Shown here one piece after another: positions 15,878 through 26,100 of a stretch of DNA of 64,000 bases; position 1 is the stretch's first letter; every line of letters starts with the position of its first letter. The DNA is from Acidobacteriota bacterium (GTDB lineage Bacteria > Acidobacteriota > JAAYUB01). Position numbers and translations under genes: made by a program. The DNA lies in contig JAGNHB010000025.1 of NCBI GenBank assembly GCA_018001935.1, positions 1-64,000 of the forward strand, written 5' to 3'. The notes beneath the pieces were generated by a model. That model was not told the DNA's origin, made no database searches, and worked only from the letters and a program-made list of their open reading frames with translations.

Positions 15878-18850
15878 TCACGGGGCCGGGAAGAAATTGA
15901 CGTCGTTCTTCGTCTTCCAGGCCAGGTCCACGGTACCGGGGGACATCTGACCGATGATCCCCGTCCCGGAGGCGAACCAGACGGACATCGTGCCCATGAC
16001 GGCGTGCCGCCAGAAGATGTCGGCCTTCCCGTCGCCGTTGAAGTCGCCGACGCCGACCACCTTCCAGTCGAGGTCGCCGATACCGCCCACAAAGAGTGAA
16101 CTCCGGTAACCGCTTCCGTTCACCAGCCACACCGAGAGCATCCCGGACGCGTCGTTCCGCCAGACGATGTCGGCACAGCGGTCGCCATCGACGTCGCCGA
16201 GGCCGTTCACCTTCCAGGCCGCCGGATCGACGGCGCCGAGGGGCACCTGGCCGGTGACGCCGGTGACGCCTACCAACCAGACCACCATGGTCCCCGAGGT
16301 CCGGTGCCGCCAGAAGACGTCGGCCCTGCCGTCGGCGTTGAAATCGGCAGCGCCCAGGACGTCCCAGTTGGCGTCGGCGGCACCCCCCAGCGAGAGCACC
16401 GACTTGACGCCGAACGCGTTGATCAGCCAGGCGGAGAGGTCCCCCGTGGACGTGTTGCGCCAGAAGATGTCCGTGCAACCGTCGCCGTCGGCGTCCGCGA
16501 TCCCCGTGATCTTCCAGGGGGAGCCGACGGTCCCGGGCGACAGGCTGCCCGACAGGCCTGAGGCCCCCACCCGCCAGATGGAGAGCGCCCCGGTGGACGA
16601 GTTGCGCCACAGGACGTCGGCGTAGCCGTTCCCGTCGAAGTCCCCTGCCCCGGCCACCTGCCAGGTGGTCCCGGAAACCCCGCACAGGAAGCCGCTGCCG
16701 ATGACGCCGCTGCCGTTGACGTACCAGACCGACAAGTCGCCCGACGTGTCGTTGCGCCAGAGAATGTCGCTCTTGCCGTCCATGTTGCAATCGATGGCGG
16801 CCGGTGCGACGGCGCCCTGGAGGGTGAAGTCGCCGGAGGAGATGTCGAAGAAGATGTTCCCCACGGCCTGGACCTTGATCCGGGCCGTGGTGGTGTTCAC
16901 CGGTGGGACCGTCACGGCCTCGGACCCGTCGTTGGCCGTGGCCGCGGCCAGCACCCGGGGGAAGGTCTGCCCGCCGTCGAAGGATAACAGGATGCTCACC
17001 TGGGAACAACTGATCGGGGCGGCCGTGGTGCTGGCCACGTTCCAGGTCACGGTCTGCGACCCGCCGGCCGTCCAGGTGGCGCCCGCGGCGGGGGCGGTCA
17101 CGTGGAAGGGCCCGGCGGCCGACACCACGGTGACGGTGGTGCTGGCGAAAGCCACCCCCCCGCCGCCCATCCGGTTGTCCCGGGCGGTGAGGCGGAAGGT
17201 CATGGTCCGGTCCGTGACGGGGGAAGCTTCCCCGAAGGTGGAGGTGTCGCTCAGGATGTCCGAGAGCTGGGGGAACGTCCGGGAGGGAGACGGGGTCGGG
17301 TTGAACGAGCGGAAGATGGGACGGCTCCCGTCGTCGGTGTTGGGCGGGGACTTGGGGCCCAGGTCGAACTCCTCCCAGCAGTAGGTCAGGGGGTCGCCGT
17401 CCAGGTCGGTGGCCGAGCCCGTCAGGGTGAACGGCGTCCGGGCGGGGATGGTGTAGGCCGAACCGGCGTTCACCGTGGGGGCATGGTTGCCGGTTGCGGT
17501 GGTGACGGCGCAGCTGTTGCCGTTCCCGGTTGTGGAGTAGCTGACGATCTGGTCGAAGCTACGGCCGTGGAAGTAGGGGTCGCTGTGGGGCTGCAGGTCC
17601 TCGGCGCCGCAGATCCCGGCGTACGCCATGATGGTGGAACCGCTCCCCGGCTCGTAGGCGGAGGTGCTCGCCCGATTGCCGCTGCACGCGGAGGTGCTGC
17701 CGTTGAAGGTGTGGTCGCCCCCCCACTGGTGGCCCATCTCGTGGGCCACGTAATCGATGTCGTAAGGGTCGCCCACCGGCGCGGACGATCCCGTCTCCCC
17801 CCGGGCCTTGGACCCCGAGACGCAGGGGACCCGGAGTTGGGCCAGCCCGCCGCCGCCCGTGCTGAAGACGTGCCCGATGTCGTAGTTGGCGTCGCCGATC
17901 ACCGCGTCCAGGGTGGTCTGGTTCTCGGAGAGGAGGGCGCTGGGGCTGGAGTTGGAGTAGGGGTCGGTGCTGGCGTTGGTGTAGATGACCTGGTCCTCGT
18001 TGGCCACCAGGACCATCCGGATGGCCGTCTCCCGCTCGTAGACGCCGTCCACGCGGTTCACGGAGGTGACGATGGCCGCCAGGGCCAGGGGGACGGTCCC
18101 GCCGTGGAAGGCCGAGTACTCGCCGGTGGCGCCCACCGCCAGGCGGTAGGTCCGCAGCTGCGGGCCGGTTGATGCACTCACGCCTTCCGGTGCGGTGAGG
18201 GGCGTGGCGTAGCGGAACTCGGACTCGTCCACGTGGCACCGCCAGGAGGCCGTGTCGGCCTTGACGAAGTCGCGCTTGTCGTAGCTGATGTAGTGCGTCG
18301 TGTCGCCTTCCCGGCAGGGGTCGATGAACACGGCGCCCCGGACACCCGAGAGGACCATGGCGTGGAAGCCCCGGGGCGTCCAGTCCAGCCGGGCCGTGGC
18401 GGTGGGGTCGTCGATCCCTTGGGCGGCGAAGGTGCGGATCCCGGGATAGCGTGCCGCCAGGGCCGGTTCCATGATGGGCGAATCCACCACGGCGAAGCGG
18501 CCGAAGGACCCGTCCGGCAGGGGGAGCGACAGGATCGCCGCTGCTTCCCGCGCTCCCGGGGCGAACTCCGGCGGGGCCGTGTCCAGGACGGCCATCAGGT
18601 GGTCCCGGTCCACGGCCAGCAGTCGGTAGCGGAGCGGAACGATCAGGCGCCGGCCGGCGGATGCCGGGAGGGCCTCCTCGCGGACGTCCGTCCACGGGCC
18701 CGCATCGGCGGTGAAATTCGACGTCGAGGCCGCCGCCGCTTCGCCTCCCGGACGGGGGAAGCCGTCGGCGGGCGCCCCGGAGGCAAACACCGCCGCGAAG
18801 AGAAGAGAGCAAACCATTGCGATCCCGGTCCTGTTCCTTTCCAGTCCCAT
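15878..18850 (-). CDS. Secreted reprolysin-like metalloprotease with VCBS-type repeats
   Basis: A 990-residue exported protein. A signal peptide (residues 1-25) precedes a pro-region. The zinc site HEMGHQWGGDH (about 370-380) fits the reprolysin/M12B pattern HExxHxxGxxH. A Kelch-free, Ig-like region (about 520-680) follows. The last 305 residues are six repeats of about 49 residues, each starting with a DxDGDGxxD calcium-type loop, then ILWRN or IFWRH, then SVWxxNGSG. The same repeats end the GH44 protein at 23106-27128. I start at ATG 18850, with GAGGGA 6 bases upstream; the frame is open further upstream but has no coding character. It probably digests protein outside the cell. Confidence 0.85.
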   Translation of the reverse strand: MGLERNRTGIAMVCSLLFAAVFASGAPADGFPRPGGEAAAASTSNFTADAGPWTDVREEALPASAGRRLIVPLRYRLLAVDRDHLMAVLDTAPPEFAPGAREAAAILSLPLPDGSFGRFAVVDSPIMEPALAARYPGIRTFAAQGIDDPTATARLDWTPRGFHAMVLSGVRGAVFIDPCREGDTTHYISYDKRDFVKADTASWRCHVDESEFRYATPLTAPEGVSASTGPQLRTYRLAVGATGEYSAFHGGTVPLALAAIVTSVNRVDGVYERETAIRMVLVANEDQVIYTNASTDPYSNSSPSALLSENQTTLDAVIGDANYDIGHVFSTGGGGLAQLRVPCVSGSKARGETGSSAPVGDPYDIDYVAHEMGHQWGGDHTFNGSTSACSGNRASTSAYEPGSGSTIMAYAGICGAEDLQPHSDPYFHGRSFDQIVSYSTTGNGNSCAVTTATGNHAPTVNAGSAYTIPARTPFTLTGSATDLDGDPLTYCWEEFDLGPKSPPNTDDGSRPIFRSFNPTPSPSRTFPQLSDILSDTSTFGEASPVTDRTMTFRLTARDNRMGGGGVAFASTTVTVVSAAGPFHVTAPAAGATWTAGGSQTVTWNVASTTAAPISCSQVSILLSFDGGQTFPRVLAAATANDGSEAVTVPPVNTTTARIKVQAVGNIFFDISSGDFTLQGAVAPAAIDCNMDGKSDILWRNDTSGDLSVWYVNGSGVIGSGFLCGVSGTTWQVAGAGDFDGNGYADVLWRNSSTGALSIWRVGASGLSGSLSPGTVGSPWKITGIADADGDGCTDIFWRNTSTGDLSAWLINAFGVKSVLSLGGAADANWDVLGAADFNADGRADVFWRHRTSGTMVVWLVGVTGVTGQVPLGAVDPAAWKVNGLGDVDGDRCADIVWRNDASGMLSVWLVNGSGYRSSLFVGGIGDLDWKVVGVGDFNGDGKADIFWRHAVMGTMSVWFASGTGIIGQMSPGTVDLAWKTKNDVNFFPAP

Positions 18851-19011
18851 TCTGTCCCTCACTTGCAGATTGTCTTGCCTGAAAGCCGAATGTGCCGTGC
18901 TGTGTCCGTCGGACCAAGTCCCGCACATTTCAGTCAATAGATGCCGTTCCCGGCCTGAAAGGCTCGAAAAACCCCTTCCCCGGCGACCGGGCCCCGTTCC
19001 CGGGGGCTTTG

Positions 19012-20538
19012 TCAGAATTTCCGCGTGCAGCGGAACTCCCAGCGATCGGGGACCGTTGCGCCCTTGGAATAAAAGGCTGCGCGAAAGCGGAACCTCCCCA
19101 GGCGATACTCGATGCCGCAGACGGCATAAGCCTGCCGATCGGCGAGGTCGTGGAGCCGACAAAGCACTCCCCCGCCCACGAAGACGTTGGCCAGGCGGTC
19201 CACCGGGTAGTAGGCCGCCACCTCCCCCGCCTGGAACGCCCGCCCCGACGAGGTCAGGAAGGTGTTGCCGTCCAGGATGAGGTCCGGGAGAAGCCCCCGG
19301 CCGGTGCAGATCCCGTACCGGGCGTTCAGGACGAGCGTGCAGTCCCCGATGTAGTGGGAATAGCCCACCAGGAACCCCCGCTCGCCGGCCATCCGGTTGC
19401 GGGAGACGCGTTCCGGCCTCCCGAAGTTCTCGTGGGCGCCGGGGACCCACAACTTCGGCTGCTCCCCGTCCGCCAGCCCGAAGAAAGCCTTGAAGCGGCT
19501 CCCGGGGCCCAGGGGAGAGCCTTCCGGCCCCCCGGGGCCACCGGTCGCTTTCCGGGGACTATCAGGGAATCCGTCGACCGACTCCAGTTCATAGGCGAAC
19601 GCGTCTTTCCACCGGGCATCGTCCGCGCCGGGGTCCCCGCTCCAGCGGAAGCGTGGAGCGTCCGGTCCGGAACGGTCGTCGGCGAAGGACGGGTCCCACC
19701 ACGCCCAGGAGATCCCGCGGTCCCGGAGGCCCCAGCAGTACTTCTGGCGGGGGTCGCCGTCCTTTCCGGGCGTGAAACGGCCGTCCCCGTCCAGGTCGGG
19801 GCACATGGCGTGCGAACCCCGTTCCACCAGGAGGGCGAAATGCCCTTCGGGGCCGTCGCCCCGGTGAAAGTTCCGGGTATTGTTGATTTCGTGGGCGCTG
19901 CAGAGGACGGTACGGAGGCGATACCCGGCGGGGCCCTCCGGGGCGGGGCTTGCGGCTTCCAGGACCAGGAAGGCGTGCTCCATGTCGTTGGGGTGCGCAA
20001 GGTCCGCCCAGGTGGGGATGAGCCCCCCCCGCCCGGAATACTCGTTCCGCAGGTAGTAGAACCAGTACTCCACCACGGCTCCCGGTTGCCCCGCGGGCGT
20101 CCAGTGCGGATACACATGGTAGTAAACCACGGCTTCAAGGGCCTTTTCGGCGAGAGGCCGGCCCTGGTAGCCCCGGGTCCTCGCGGCGAGGGACAGGCCG
20201 GGGGACGCGCCGCCCGGGTCCGCCGCGAGTTCCCCCCCGGCCGGGGCGCAGGGGAAGAAGCGCTCGTCCGGGTGGAAGACAAGCCGGGGGGCAAAGCGCT
20301 CGGCCAGGGCGCGCTGAAGGCCGGGATCGAACGCGCCGGTCGACATGGCCGCAAGCGACCGGGTCCCGGCTTCCAGGGGCGTCACCCGCGCCGCCCCGAC
20401 GAGACAAACCAGGACCAGGGCCATCCCCGGGACGACGAATCGTCTTTGGGGAAAGAGGGATACCCGGCCCGCTCTTTTCTGGTGGTTCGGCTTCAAAGGA
20501 GTTCCCCCGAGCTTCGGCCGTCCGGTGTGCATCGGCAC
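19012..20538 (-). CDS. Exported protein of unknown function (FHPDERFFP-type)
   Basis: A 508-residue protein. A basic N-terminus followed by GMALVLVCLVGAARV looks like a signal peptide or anchor. Near residue 85 it has RLVFHPDERFFP and later VVEYWFYYLRNEY and HPNDMEHAFLVLE, a pattern I associate with the Vps62/DUF946-like group, whose function is unknown. The C-terminal 130 residues alternate aromatic and polar residues and could be beta-rich. There is also a calcium-loop-like DLDGDGRFTPGKDGD. The start is GTG 20538 or ATG 20532; neither has a strong ribosome site. It is followed by the metalloprotease gene on the same strand. Confidence 0.5.
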   Translation of the reverse strand: MPMHTGRPKLGGTPLKPNHQKRAGRVSLFPQRRFVVPGMALVLVCLVGAARVTPLEAGTRSLAAMSTGAFDPGLQRALAERFAPRLVFHPDERFFPCAPAGGELAADPGGASPGLSLAARTRGYQGRPLAEKALEAVVYYHVYPHWTPAGQPGAVVEYWFYYLRNEYSGRGGLIPTWADLAHPNDMEHAFLVLEAASPAPEGPAGYRLRTVLCSAHEINNTRNFHRGDGPEGHFALLVERGSHAMCPDLDGDGRFTPGKDGDPRQKYCWGLRDRGISWAWWDPSFADDRSGPDAPRFRWSGDPGADDARWKDAFAYELESVDGFPDSPRKATGGPGGPEGSPLGPGSRFKAFFGLADGEQPKLWVPGAHENFGRPERVSRNRMAGERGFLVGYSHYIGDCTLVLNARYGICTGRGLLPDLILDGNTFLTSSGRAFQAGEVAAYYPVDRLANVFVGGGVLCRLHDLADRQAYAVCGIEYRLGRFRFRAAFYSKGATVPDRWEFRCTRKF

Positions 20539-20553
20539 TCGGGGTATTCTGCC

Positions 20554-21267
20554 CTAATCAAACCGCCGTTTCAACCTCTTCTCGAGGCGTTCGAGCTTCT
20601 GTCGGATCTCCGCCATGAAGACCCCCTGGATCCGGATTGTTCGCCGGACGGGCCGGGAGGCGGGACGGGCAGTGTCCACCTGTTCGCAGGTGAAGTCCAC
20701 CCGGCCCTTGAGAAGGTCTCCAGGACGGCAGATTTTCCGGTCGAGGGTCAGCCGTTGCTTCTTCGTGACCCAGACCAGGCCGGTGTTCCCTGGCGGGGAG
20801 GGATAGGTCGTCCAATACTGGCACCGGAACCGGCCGTCCTTCACTGTGATTTCCAGGTTGTCGAAGGTCGACGCGGTCTCGTCGTGGAGGAAGATCCGCA
20901 ATTCCCCGCTTTCCGTCAACTCCGCCTCGCAGAAACGGATTTCGTGGGGGTACTGGAACCGGGTCCAGCAGCGGGCGGTCTGCTTCAGCCGGGGGATGTC
21001 GGCCGGCGCTTCCGGTCCGCCCAGGGTGTTCTCGAAGGTCCCGTCCGGGTTCTCCACGATCCACCAGGGGAGGAGGGAAATCTCGCTGGCGAAAAAGGGA
21101 TCGGAAAGCCCGGGGTCGAAGGCGACCCGCGAACTCCTCTGGGCCGGCTGGGGTCCGGGCGGCTGCGCCGGGAGGTCCGCCGGGGGAAGGCACGCGGCGA
21201 GCAGGGCCAGCAAGGTCGCCGCTCTTCCCAGGGTGTTTGGCGAGATCGGCTGTTTTACATCAAGCAC
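20554..21267 (-). CDS. Probable lipoprotein of unknown function
   Basis: A 237-residue protein with a signal sequence ending in LLALLAAC (about residue 26), a good lipobox, so it is likely lipid-anchored in the envelope. The mature part has several aromatic and Cys residues (ARCWTRFQY, RFRCQYWTTY) and a basic, helical C-terminus (AEIRQKLERLEKRLKRRF). No known domain is recognised. The next gene starts 16 bases after its stop, so the two exported proteins are probably co-transcribed. The GTG start has only a weak ribosome site. Confidence 0.55.
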   Translation of the reverse strand: MLDVKQPISPNTLGRAATLLALLAACLPPADLPAQPPGPQPAQRSSRVAFDPGLSDPFFASEISLLPWWIVENPDGTFENTLGGPEAPADIPRLKQTARCWTRFQYPHEIRFCEAELTESGELRIFLHDETASTFDNLEITVKDGRFRCQYWTTYPSPPGNTGLVWVTKKQRLTLDRKICRPGDLLKGRVDFTCEQVDTARPASRPVRRTIRIQGVFMAEIRQKLERLEKRLKRRFD

Positions 21268-21582
21268 TTGGACTCACTGAAAAAATGGGATTTTACTCTT
21301 GGTTGGCCTCCGCCTCCCGATTCCAGGTTTCGAGAAGATGATTGAGTCGAGGCAGGAAGGCGCCCGGCTCAGGGCATCCTCTGCCGGAAGAGCGATCTCC
21401 ATGGGGACGTTGTATCCGATCCCCTCCCCGGGGAATTTACGAAAAACCCTCAACGATGCGACGGAACGGACCGGCATTCGGGTCATGGATCATTTCTCCG
21501 TGTACTGGGATCGCCCCCGGACCTGGCTTCGGGTCATTCATGTTCTGGATGAACGTACGGTTCACCCGCCAAGTTGTTTCAT
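21268..21582. other. Gap without a recognisable gene
   Basis: Short open frames exist on both strands but none has a ribosome site or a recognisable motif. The segment separates the lipoprotein gene from the direct repeat that flanks the HEPN/MNT pair. Confidence 0.4.
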
Positions 21583-21654
21583 TCTTTCCGGGACCTGCGG
21601 AACCGGCCGAGTGAAAGGACGACCGTCGCGAAGGCCTCGTCGGCATCGGCAACG
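21583..21654 (+). repeat. Direct repeat flanking the HEPN/MNT module, left copy
   Basis: A 72-base sequence matching 22471-22542 at 62 positions without gaps. The right copy covers the last 10 codons of the MNT gene and the 40 bases after it. Read in the matching frame, the left copy ends SFFPGPAEPAE against VIFPEPVEPAG in the intact gene. It is therefore probably the 3' end of a lost second MNT gene rather than a target-site duplication. Confidence 0.7.
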
Positions 21655-21731
21655 AACCTCTCCATCCATGTTTAATTTCTTCCTCCCCCGCCGGGAGCCG
21701 CCCGCTGCGCGAGCCATAAGCACCGTTTTTA

Positions 21732-21761
21732 CTGACACCGCTCACGAGGCCGGGTTATAAT
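21732..21761 (+). promoter_or_regulatory. Promoter of the HEPN/MNT pair
   Basis: CTGACA (21732-21737) and a perfect TATAAT (21756-21761) are 18 bases apart. Transcription would begin near 21768. An ATG at 21760 overlaps the -10 box and so cannot be the start of the HEPN gene, which supports the TTG start at 21805. Confidence 0.7.
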
Positions 21762-21804
21762 GTCTTCAGGTCCCGTCCGTGGAGGGAGCCCGAGGGAGGC
21801 GGAT

Positions 21805-22203
21805 TTGAACGTCGATCAGCGCGTGGAGTACTGGGATTCCCTGGCCGAGTACGACCTGGTTACGGCGGAGACGATGCTGGCCGGGGGGCGTCTCCTCTAT
21901 GTCGGCTTCATGTGCCACCAGACCGTTGAAAAAGCGCTCAAGGCGTTGCATTGGTTCGTTTCCGGCGCCGAACCGGAGCGCATCCACTCCTTGACGCGAT
22001 TGGCCCGCTCGACGGGGATTGCCGGGGAACTCTCCGAGGGTCACCGGGATCTCCTGGACGTCCTGGATCCCCTCAACCTCGAGGCCCGCTACCCCACCGA
22101 CAAGGAACGTATTCTCGCGTCGCTGACGAAGGAGAGGTGCGAGAATATCCTGGATGAGACGAGGAGGCTGTTCGCATGGCTCCGGCGGAAATACGGGCGA
22201 TAG
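21805..22203 (+). CDS. HEPN-domain toxin (HepT-like)
   Basis: A 132-residue helical protein of the HEPN family that pairs with minimal nucleotidyltransferases. It shows EYWDSLAEYDLVTAETML at the N-terminus, HQTVEKALKALHW in the middle and LEARYPTDKERI near residue 107. The last matches the RxxxxxE/H region typical of these proteins. HepT-type partners are RNases or tRNA-acting toxins held in check by the MNT protein. I use TTG 21805, which has GAGGGAGG 5 bases upstream and lies after the promoter. The gene overlaps the MNT gene by 28 bases, the usual coupling in this system. Confidence 0.8.
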   Translation: MNVDQRVEYWDSLAEYDLVTAETMLAGGRLLYVGFMCHQTVEKALKALHWFVSGAEPERIHSLTRLARSTGIAGELSEGHRDLLDVLDPLNLEARYPTDKERILASLTKERCENILDETRRLFAWLRRKYGR

Positions 22204-22502
22204 CCAGAAGTTACGGGCGAAGGGTCCGGTCAGTCCTCTCCCCGAAGATGGTCGTCCTCTTCGGCTCCCAGGTCGGAGGGGAGGCAGGCCCCTCCAGCGA
22301 CATCGACATCGCCGTGGTGGTGGATCGGGTGGAGGGGGACTACCTGGACGTCCAGGCCGCCCTCTACCGGGCCCGGCGGGAGATCGACGACCGGATCGAG
22401 CCCGTCCTCCTCGAATCGGACCGCGACCCGAGCGGCTTCCTCGAGTCCGTCCTGGCCCGGGGCGAGGTGATCTTTCCGGAACCTGTTGAACCGGCCGGGT
22501 GA
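22176..22502 (+). CDS. Minimal nucleotidyltransferase antitoxin (MntA-like)
   Basis: A 108-residue protein with the nucleotidyltransferase motif: GS in VLFGSQVGG, then DID in SSDIDIAVVV (about residues 41-43), and a later Glu in RIEPVLLE. MntA-type proteins neutralise their HEPN partner, in known cases by attaching AMP to it. Length and motif order are normal, so the module looks intact. The last codons lie in a 72-base sequence repeated upstream at 21583-21654. Confidence 0.82.
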   Translation: MAPAEIRAIARSYGRRVRSVLSPKMVVLFGSQVGGEAGPSSDIDIAVVVDRVEGDYLDVQAALYRARREIDDRIEPVLLESDRDPSGFLESVLARGEVIFPEPVEPAG

Positions 22503-22542
22503 AAAGGCGGCCGACGCGAAGGACTTGTCGGCATCGGCAACG
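22471..22542 (+). repeat. Direct repeat flanking the HEPN/MNT module, right copy
   Basis: The right copy of the 72-base repeat described at 21583-21654 (62 of 72 positions identical). It begins inside the MNT coding sequence and runs 40 bases past its stop codon. Confidence 0.7.
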
Positions 22543-22555
22543 GGGAGGAGAAATG

Positions 22556-22866
22556 GTGCCAGGCACTCACTAACCTCCGCTTTTCCCAAGGTGTTTATTC
22601 GCATCTGGCACCTTTGGAGTGCGACAGCGAGTCTTCGAGCTGCCGCTTGGTCCCCTCCGCCTTCGTTTCACCGACGCCCCCTCCGGGGTCGGTTTCCGGT
22701 CTTTGCTTGCATTTCCGGCGGCTGCCGCCGCCGGCTATTCACGGCAGTCCCCTGCGGGGTCGCCGGCAAGATCAGCCAGCCAGTTATATTGCCCTGATAT
22801 TTCTCGGGTTGCGATTTAATGCACTATGTCTCCTTGATTGGTAAAGGCTTAGCCGGTACCTGGCAC
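22556..22866. repeat. Gene-free element with terminal inverted repeats
   Basis: GTGCCAGGCAC at 22556-22566 faces GTACCTGGCAC at 22856-22866; these are inverted copies with one mismatch. A third TGGCACC word lies at 22611-22617. Inside are short GC hairpins such as CCCCCTCCGGGG and CCCCTGCGGGG and no credible gene. At about 311 bases it has the size and ends of a small non-autonomous element, but I see no target duplication. Confidence 0.45.
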
Positions 22867-22874
22867 TCTTTGCA

Positions 22875-23070
22875 GGTCGCCGGAGCGGCGCGGATCTCAA
22901 CCGTTTGCGGGCCGGTTGGCAATCACGACCCGGCGGAGAAGCCACAACGGCGCTCCGGAAGCCTTCGCGCCTTGGTCTGAGCTTTGTTCAAAGCGGCGCT
23001 CCGTCGGAACTTCGCGCCGCACTCCGCAATCTGCAGGCGATGCTCCGTCGGAGCTGACCGCCGCACTCCC
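22875..23070 (-). repeat. Twin-hairpin repeat, copy D (partial and inverted)
   Basis: A fragment of the second hairpin (CGCCGGAGCGGCGCGG) lies on the plus strand at 22875-22893. A nearly whole unit lies on the minus strand at 22942-23027, with GCGGAGTGCGGCGC and GGAGCGCCGCTTT in order. A third, shorter minus-strand piece lies at 23038-23070. The variant loop word is TTCCGACGGA, as in copy C at 38112. The block ends 36 bases before the GH44 gene. Confidence 0.65.
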
Positions 23071-23105
23071 CGGGGGATTCACTTGGCCGTCGACGTTCAA
23101 CGGGG

Positions 23106-26100
23106 TCAGTTCATCAGCCTCCAGTTGGTGTCGGCCACCGTGGTGAAGGGCCCGGTGGACGTCACGGCGTTGTTGTTCAGGTACCAGTACGACAGGTCGC
23201 CCGTGGCGGTGTTGTGCCAGAGGATGTCAGGTTTGCGGTCGCCGTTGAAGTCGGCCAGGGCGCCCACGGTCCAGGGGCTGCTCACGGGGGGGACGTAACC
23301 GCCGCCGGCGACGGTGGTCCCGTTCATGTACCAGATGGAGTTCGCCCCGGACGACGGGTTGCGCCAGAGGATGTCCACCTTCCCGTCGCCGTCGAAATCG
23401 GCCAGGCCGGCGACGGTCCAGGCGGCGGCGACGCCGGGCACGTAGCCGCTGCCCGTGACGGAGGCGCCGTTGAGATACCAGACCGAGTTGTCCCCGCTGG
23501 CGGTGTTGCGCCAGAGCAGGTCGGGGTTGCCGTCGTTGTCGAAGTCGCCGAGGCCGGCCACCGTCCATGGCGCGGGGACGGTGGGGATGGCGGCCGAACC
23601 GGCAGGGGTGGTGCCGTTCATCAGCCAGACGGAGTTGGTGCCCGAGGCGGGGTGCCGCCAGAAGACGTCGGTCTGCCCGTCCTTGTTGAAATCGGCGCTC
23701 CCGGCAATCTCCCAGGCGGGGTCGACGGTGGCGATGGGGGCGGAGCCCGAGTAGCCACTCCCGTTGAGGTACCACACCGACGCGGCGCCGCTGGAGAGGT
23801 TCCGCCAGAGGAGGTCCGTCTTCGCGTCGCTGTTGAAGTCGCAGGGGAGCGGGGTTTCCAGTTCCACGGTGACCACGCTCATGGCGGGCATGTCGAGGAA
23901 GAAGGTGTTGTCGGCCTCGAGGGTCGGCGTCCCGGCGGCCTGGGGGACCGGGGAGGCGGAGGTCAGATGGAAGACCCGTCCGCGGGTGTAGGTCATCGGG
24001 CCCGTGATCTGGACGTCCGCCGTCCTGGCCGTCGTGGTCTTGTTGATGCCCACGATGACCATCCGGGCGGGGTTGCCGCCCTGCAGGCTGGCGTAGACCG
24101 AGGTGTCGGCGATGTTCCCCGTGGACGCCTGGACGGAGGTGTCCCCGAAGGCGCCGAAGAGCCCGTCGAAGTTGCGGAACATGGCGAAGCCGCCGAAGGT
24201 GAAGCTGCCGGCGTTGTCGCCCGTGCGCCAGAGGGTGGCGGCGAAGACGTCCTCGCGGCCGAAGATCCCCAGGACGTCCGCCTCGGCGATGGCGCCCGAG
24301 ATGTGCTCGCCGCCGCCGTAGTAGTACTCGGTGAAAGCCAGCTTCGTCCCGGGGTAGTGGGCGGCGATGCGCGTCTTCATGTCGGGGATCAGGCGGATGG
24401 CCTGGTTCCCGAGGTAGTCGACGGCGATCCAGCTGTTCTCGACGTAGGCGGGGTCCCACAGCGAGCGCGGCGCCTGGACCCGCAGGGCGGCCATGGCGGC
24501 GTCGGTGTCCTCGTTGGTGACCCGCGGGCCGCTGTGGATGTCGCCGTTGCGGACCTCGGGGTACCAGTGGAGGTCGAGGACGTCGACGAGGCGCCTCCCC
24601 TGGGAGGAGTGGGCCGAGGCCATGGAGTCGAGCCAGGTGTCGATGAAGTGCCGCCCGGCGCGGTCCGACGGGTCGGAAAGGGCCACGAAGCCGTAATAGC
24701 CGGAGAGGACCCCGCCGAAAACGGTGGCGGCAGGGATCACGTCCTTGATGGCGCCGGCGAACTCGATGTTCTTGCCGATGACCTCGGCGAAGGTGGCCTT
24801 GAGCCCCTGGGTCGGGTTGGCCGGGTCGGGGTGGATGCGCCGGTGCGTGGCATACCAGAGGTCGGGCTCGTTGTCCAGGCCGAAGAAGATCTTCTGGCCG
24901 AGAGCGCTGCCGTTCCAGGCGTGGTTGGTGACGATCCAGTTGACGAACTCGTCCTGGTAGGAGACGGCGTCGGCGGTGCTGGGCGTGAGGGTGAAGGCCG
25001 AGCCTTTCTTCGCGATGCCCTGACGGAAGCGGGTGGCGAGGTAGTCGGGCGTGTTGATGACGTCCCCGCCGCCGTTCTTGTCGGCCGCCACGTACCCCTC
25101 GATGGGGACCGTCACCAGGGCGGCGGCCCCGGCGTTGTGGAGGACCGAAATGCGCTGCCCCATGGCGTTGCCCGGGGTGTCCCCGCCGCCGAGGTAGGCG
25201 TCGTTCTGGCCTTCCCAGTCGTAGCCCCAGTCGTAGACACCGGCGTTGGAGGCGTTGTTTTCCCAGTTGTAGGCGGTGTAGCGGTCGCCGCCCATCCGGC
25301 CGAAGGTCAGGTTCCGCCCCGTGCCTTCCCAGCTGTCGATGGCGTGCAGGTTGGCGCCGTAGATGTAGGGCGAGATGGCGTGGACGCCGCTGCCGGTGTT
25401 CACGCTGAAGACCACGTCGGCCACGCGCTCCACGATGGTGAAGTTGGCGTCGCTGGTGTCGGTCAGGGCGCCGTCCCCCGTGCTGGTCACCTTGATGCGG
25501 CACTGGCTGGAATAGGAAGCCGGGATGGTCCAGCTGTAACTCCCCGTGTTGGGGGCGGCGGTCTCGAGGGTGGTCCAGGCGGAACCCCCGTTGGTGGACA
25601 GCTCGACCCGGACGGAGGGGATGGTGCCGGATCCGGCCCAGGTGACGGGGTGGACGGTCCCGGACGCCCAGCTCTCCCCGCCGTTGGGCGAGGACAGGGT
25701 CAGGTAGTCGGCTACCTGCCCCACCTGGATGACGTTGCTGCCCGTCAGGGTCCGCTTCAGGGTGATCCAGGCCTCGCCCGCCGTCGCGTTCCAGGACAGG
25801 TAGTAATCGGTGTCCGCCACCAGCGCCACGGAATTGAGCGTCACACCCGCGGGAGAGGTGGCCAGGCCGTCGATGCGCAGCGTGGGGTTCTGGAGGCTCC
25901 CGCTGCTCAGGTTGAGGTTGACGAGGGCGGCGTTGCCGGCGGCGGTGACCCAGAAGGCCCGGTAGTTGTGGTCGTAGCCGGCCGGGGAGAGGGCCTGGAT
26001 GGCCGGGTTGGCCATCCCGACCGGCCCCGTGGCCTTCACGGCGCCGGTGCTGGCGCTGAAGGTGACGGTCCCGTCGTGGATGCGCCGGTTCTCGTCCCGG

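Noticed and set aside
21760-21804. ATG 21760 as the start of the HEPN gene
   Set aside because: It overlaps the TATAAT of the promoter, so it would lie upstream of the transcript start. TTG 21805 has a strong ribosome site.
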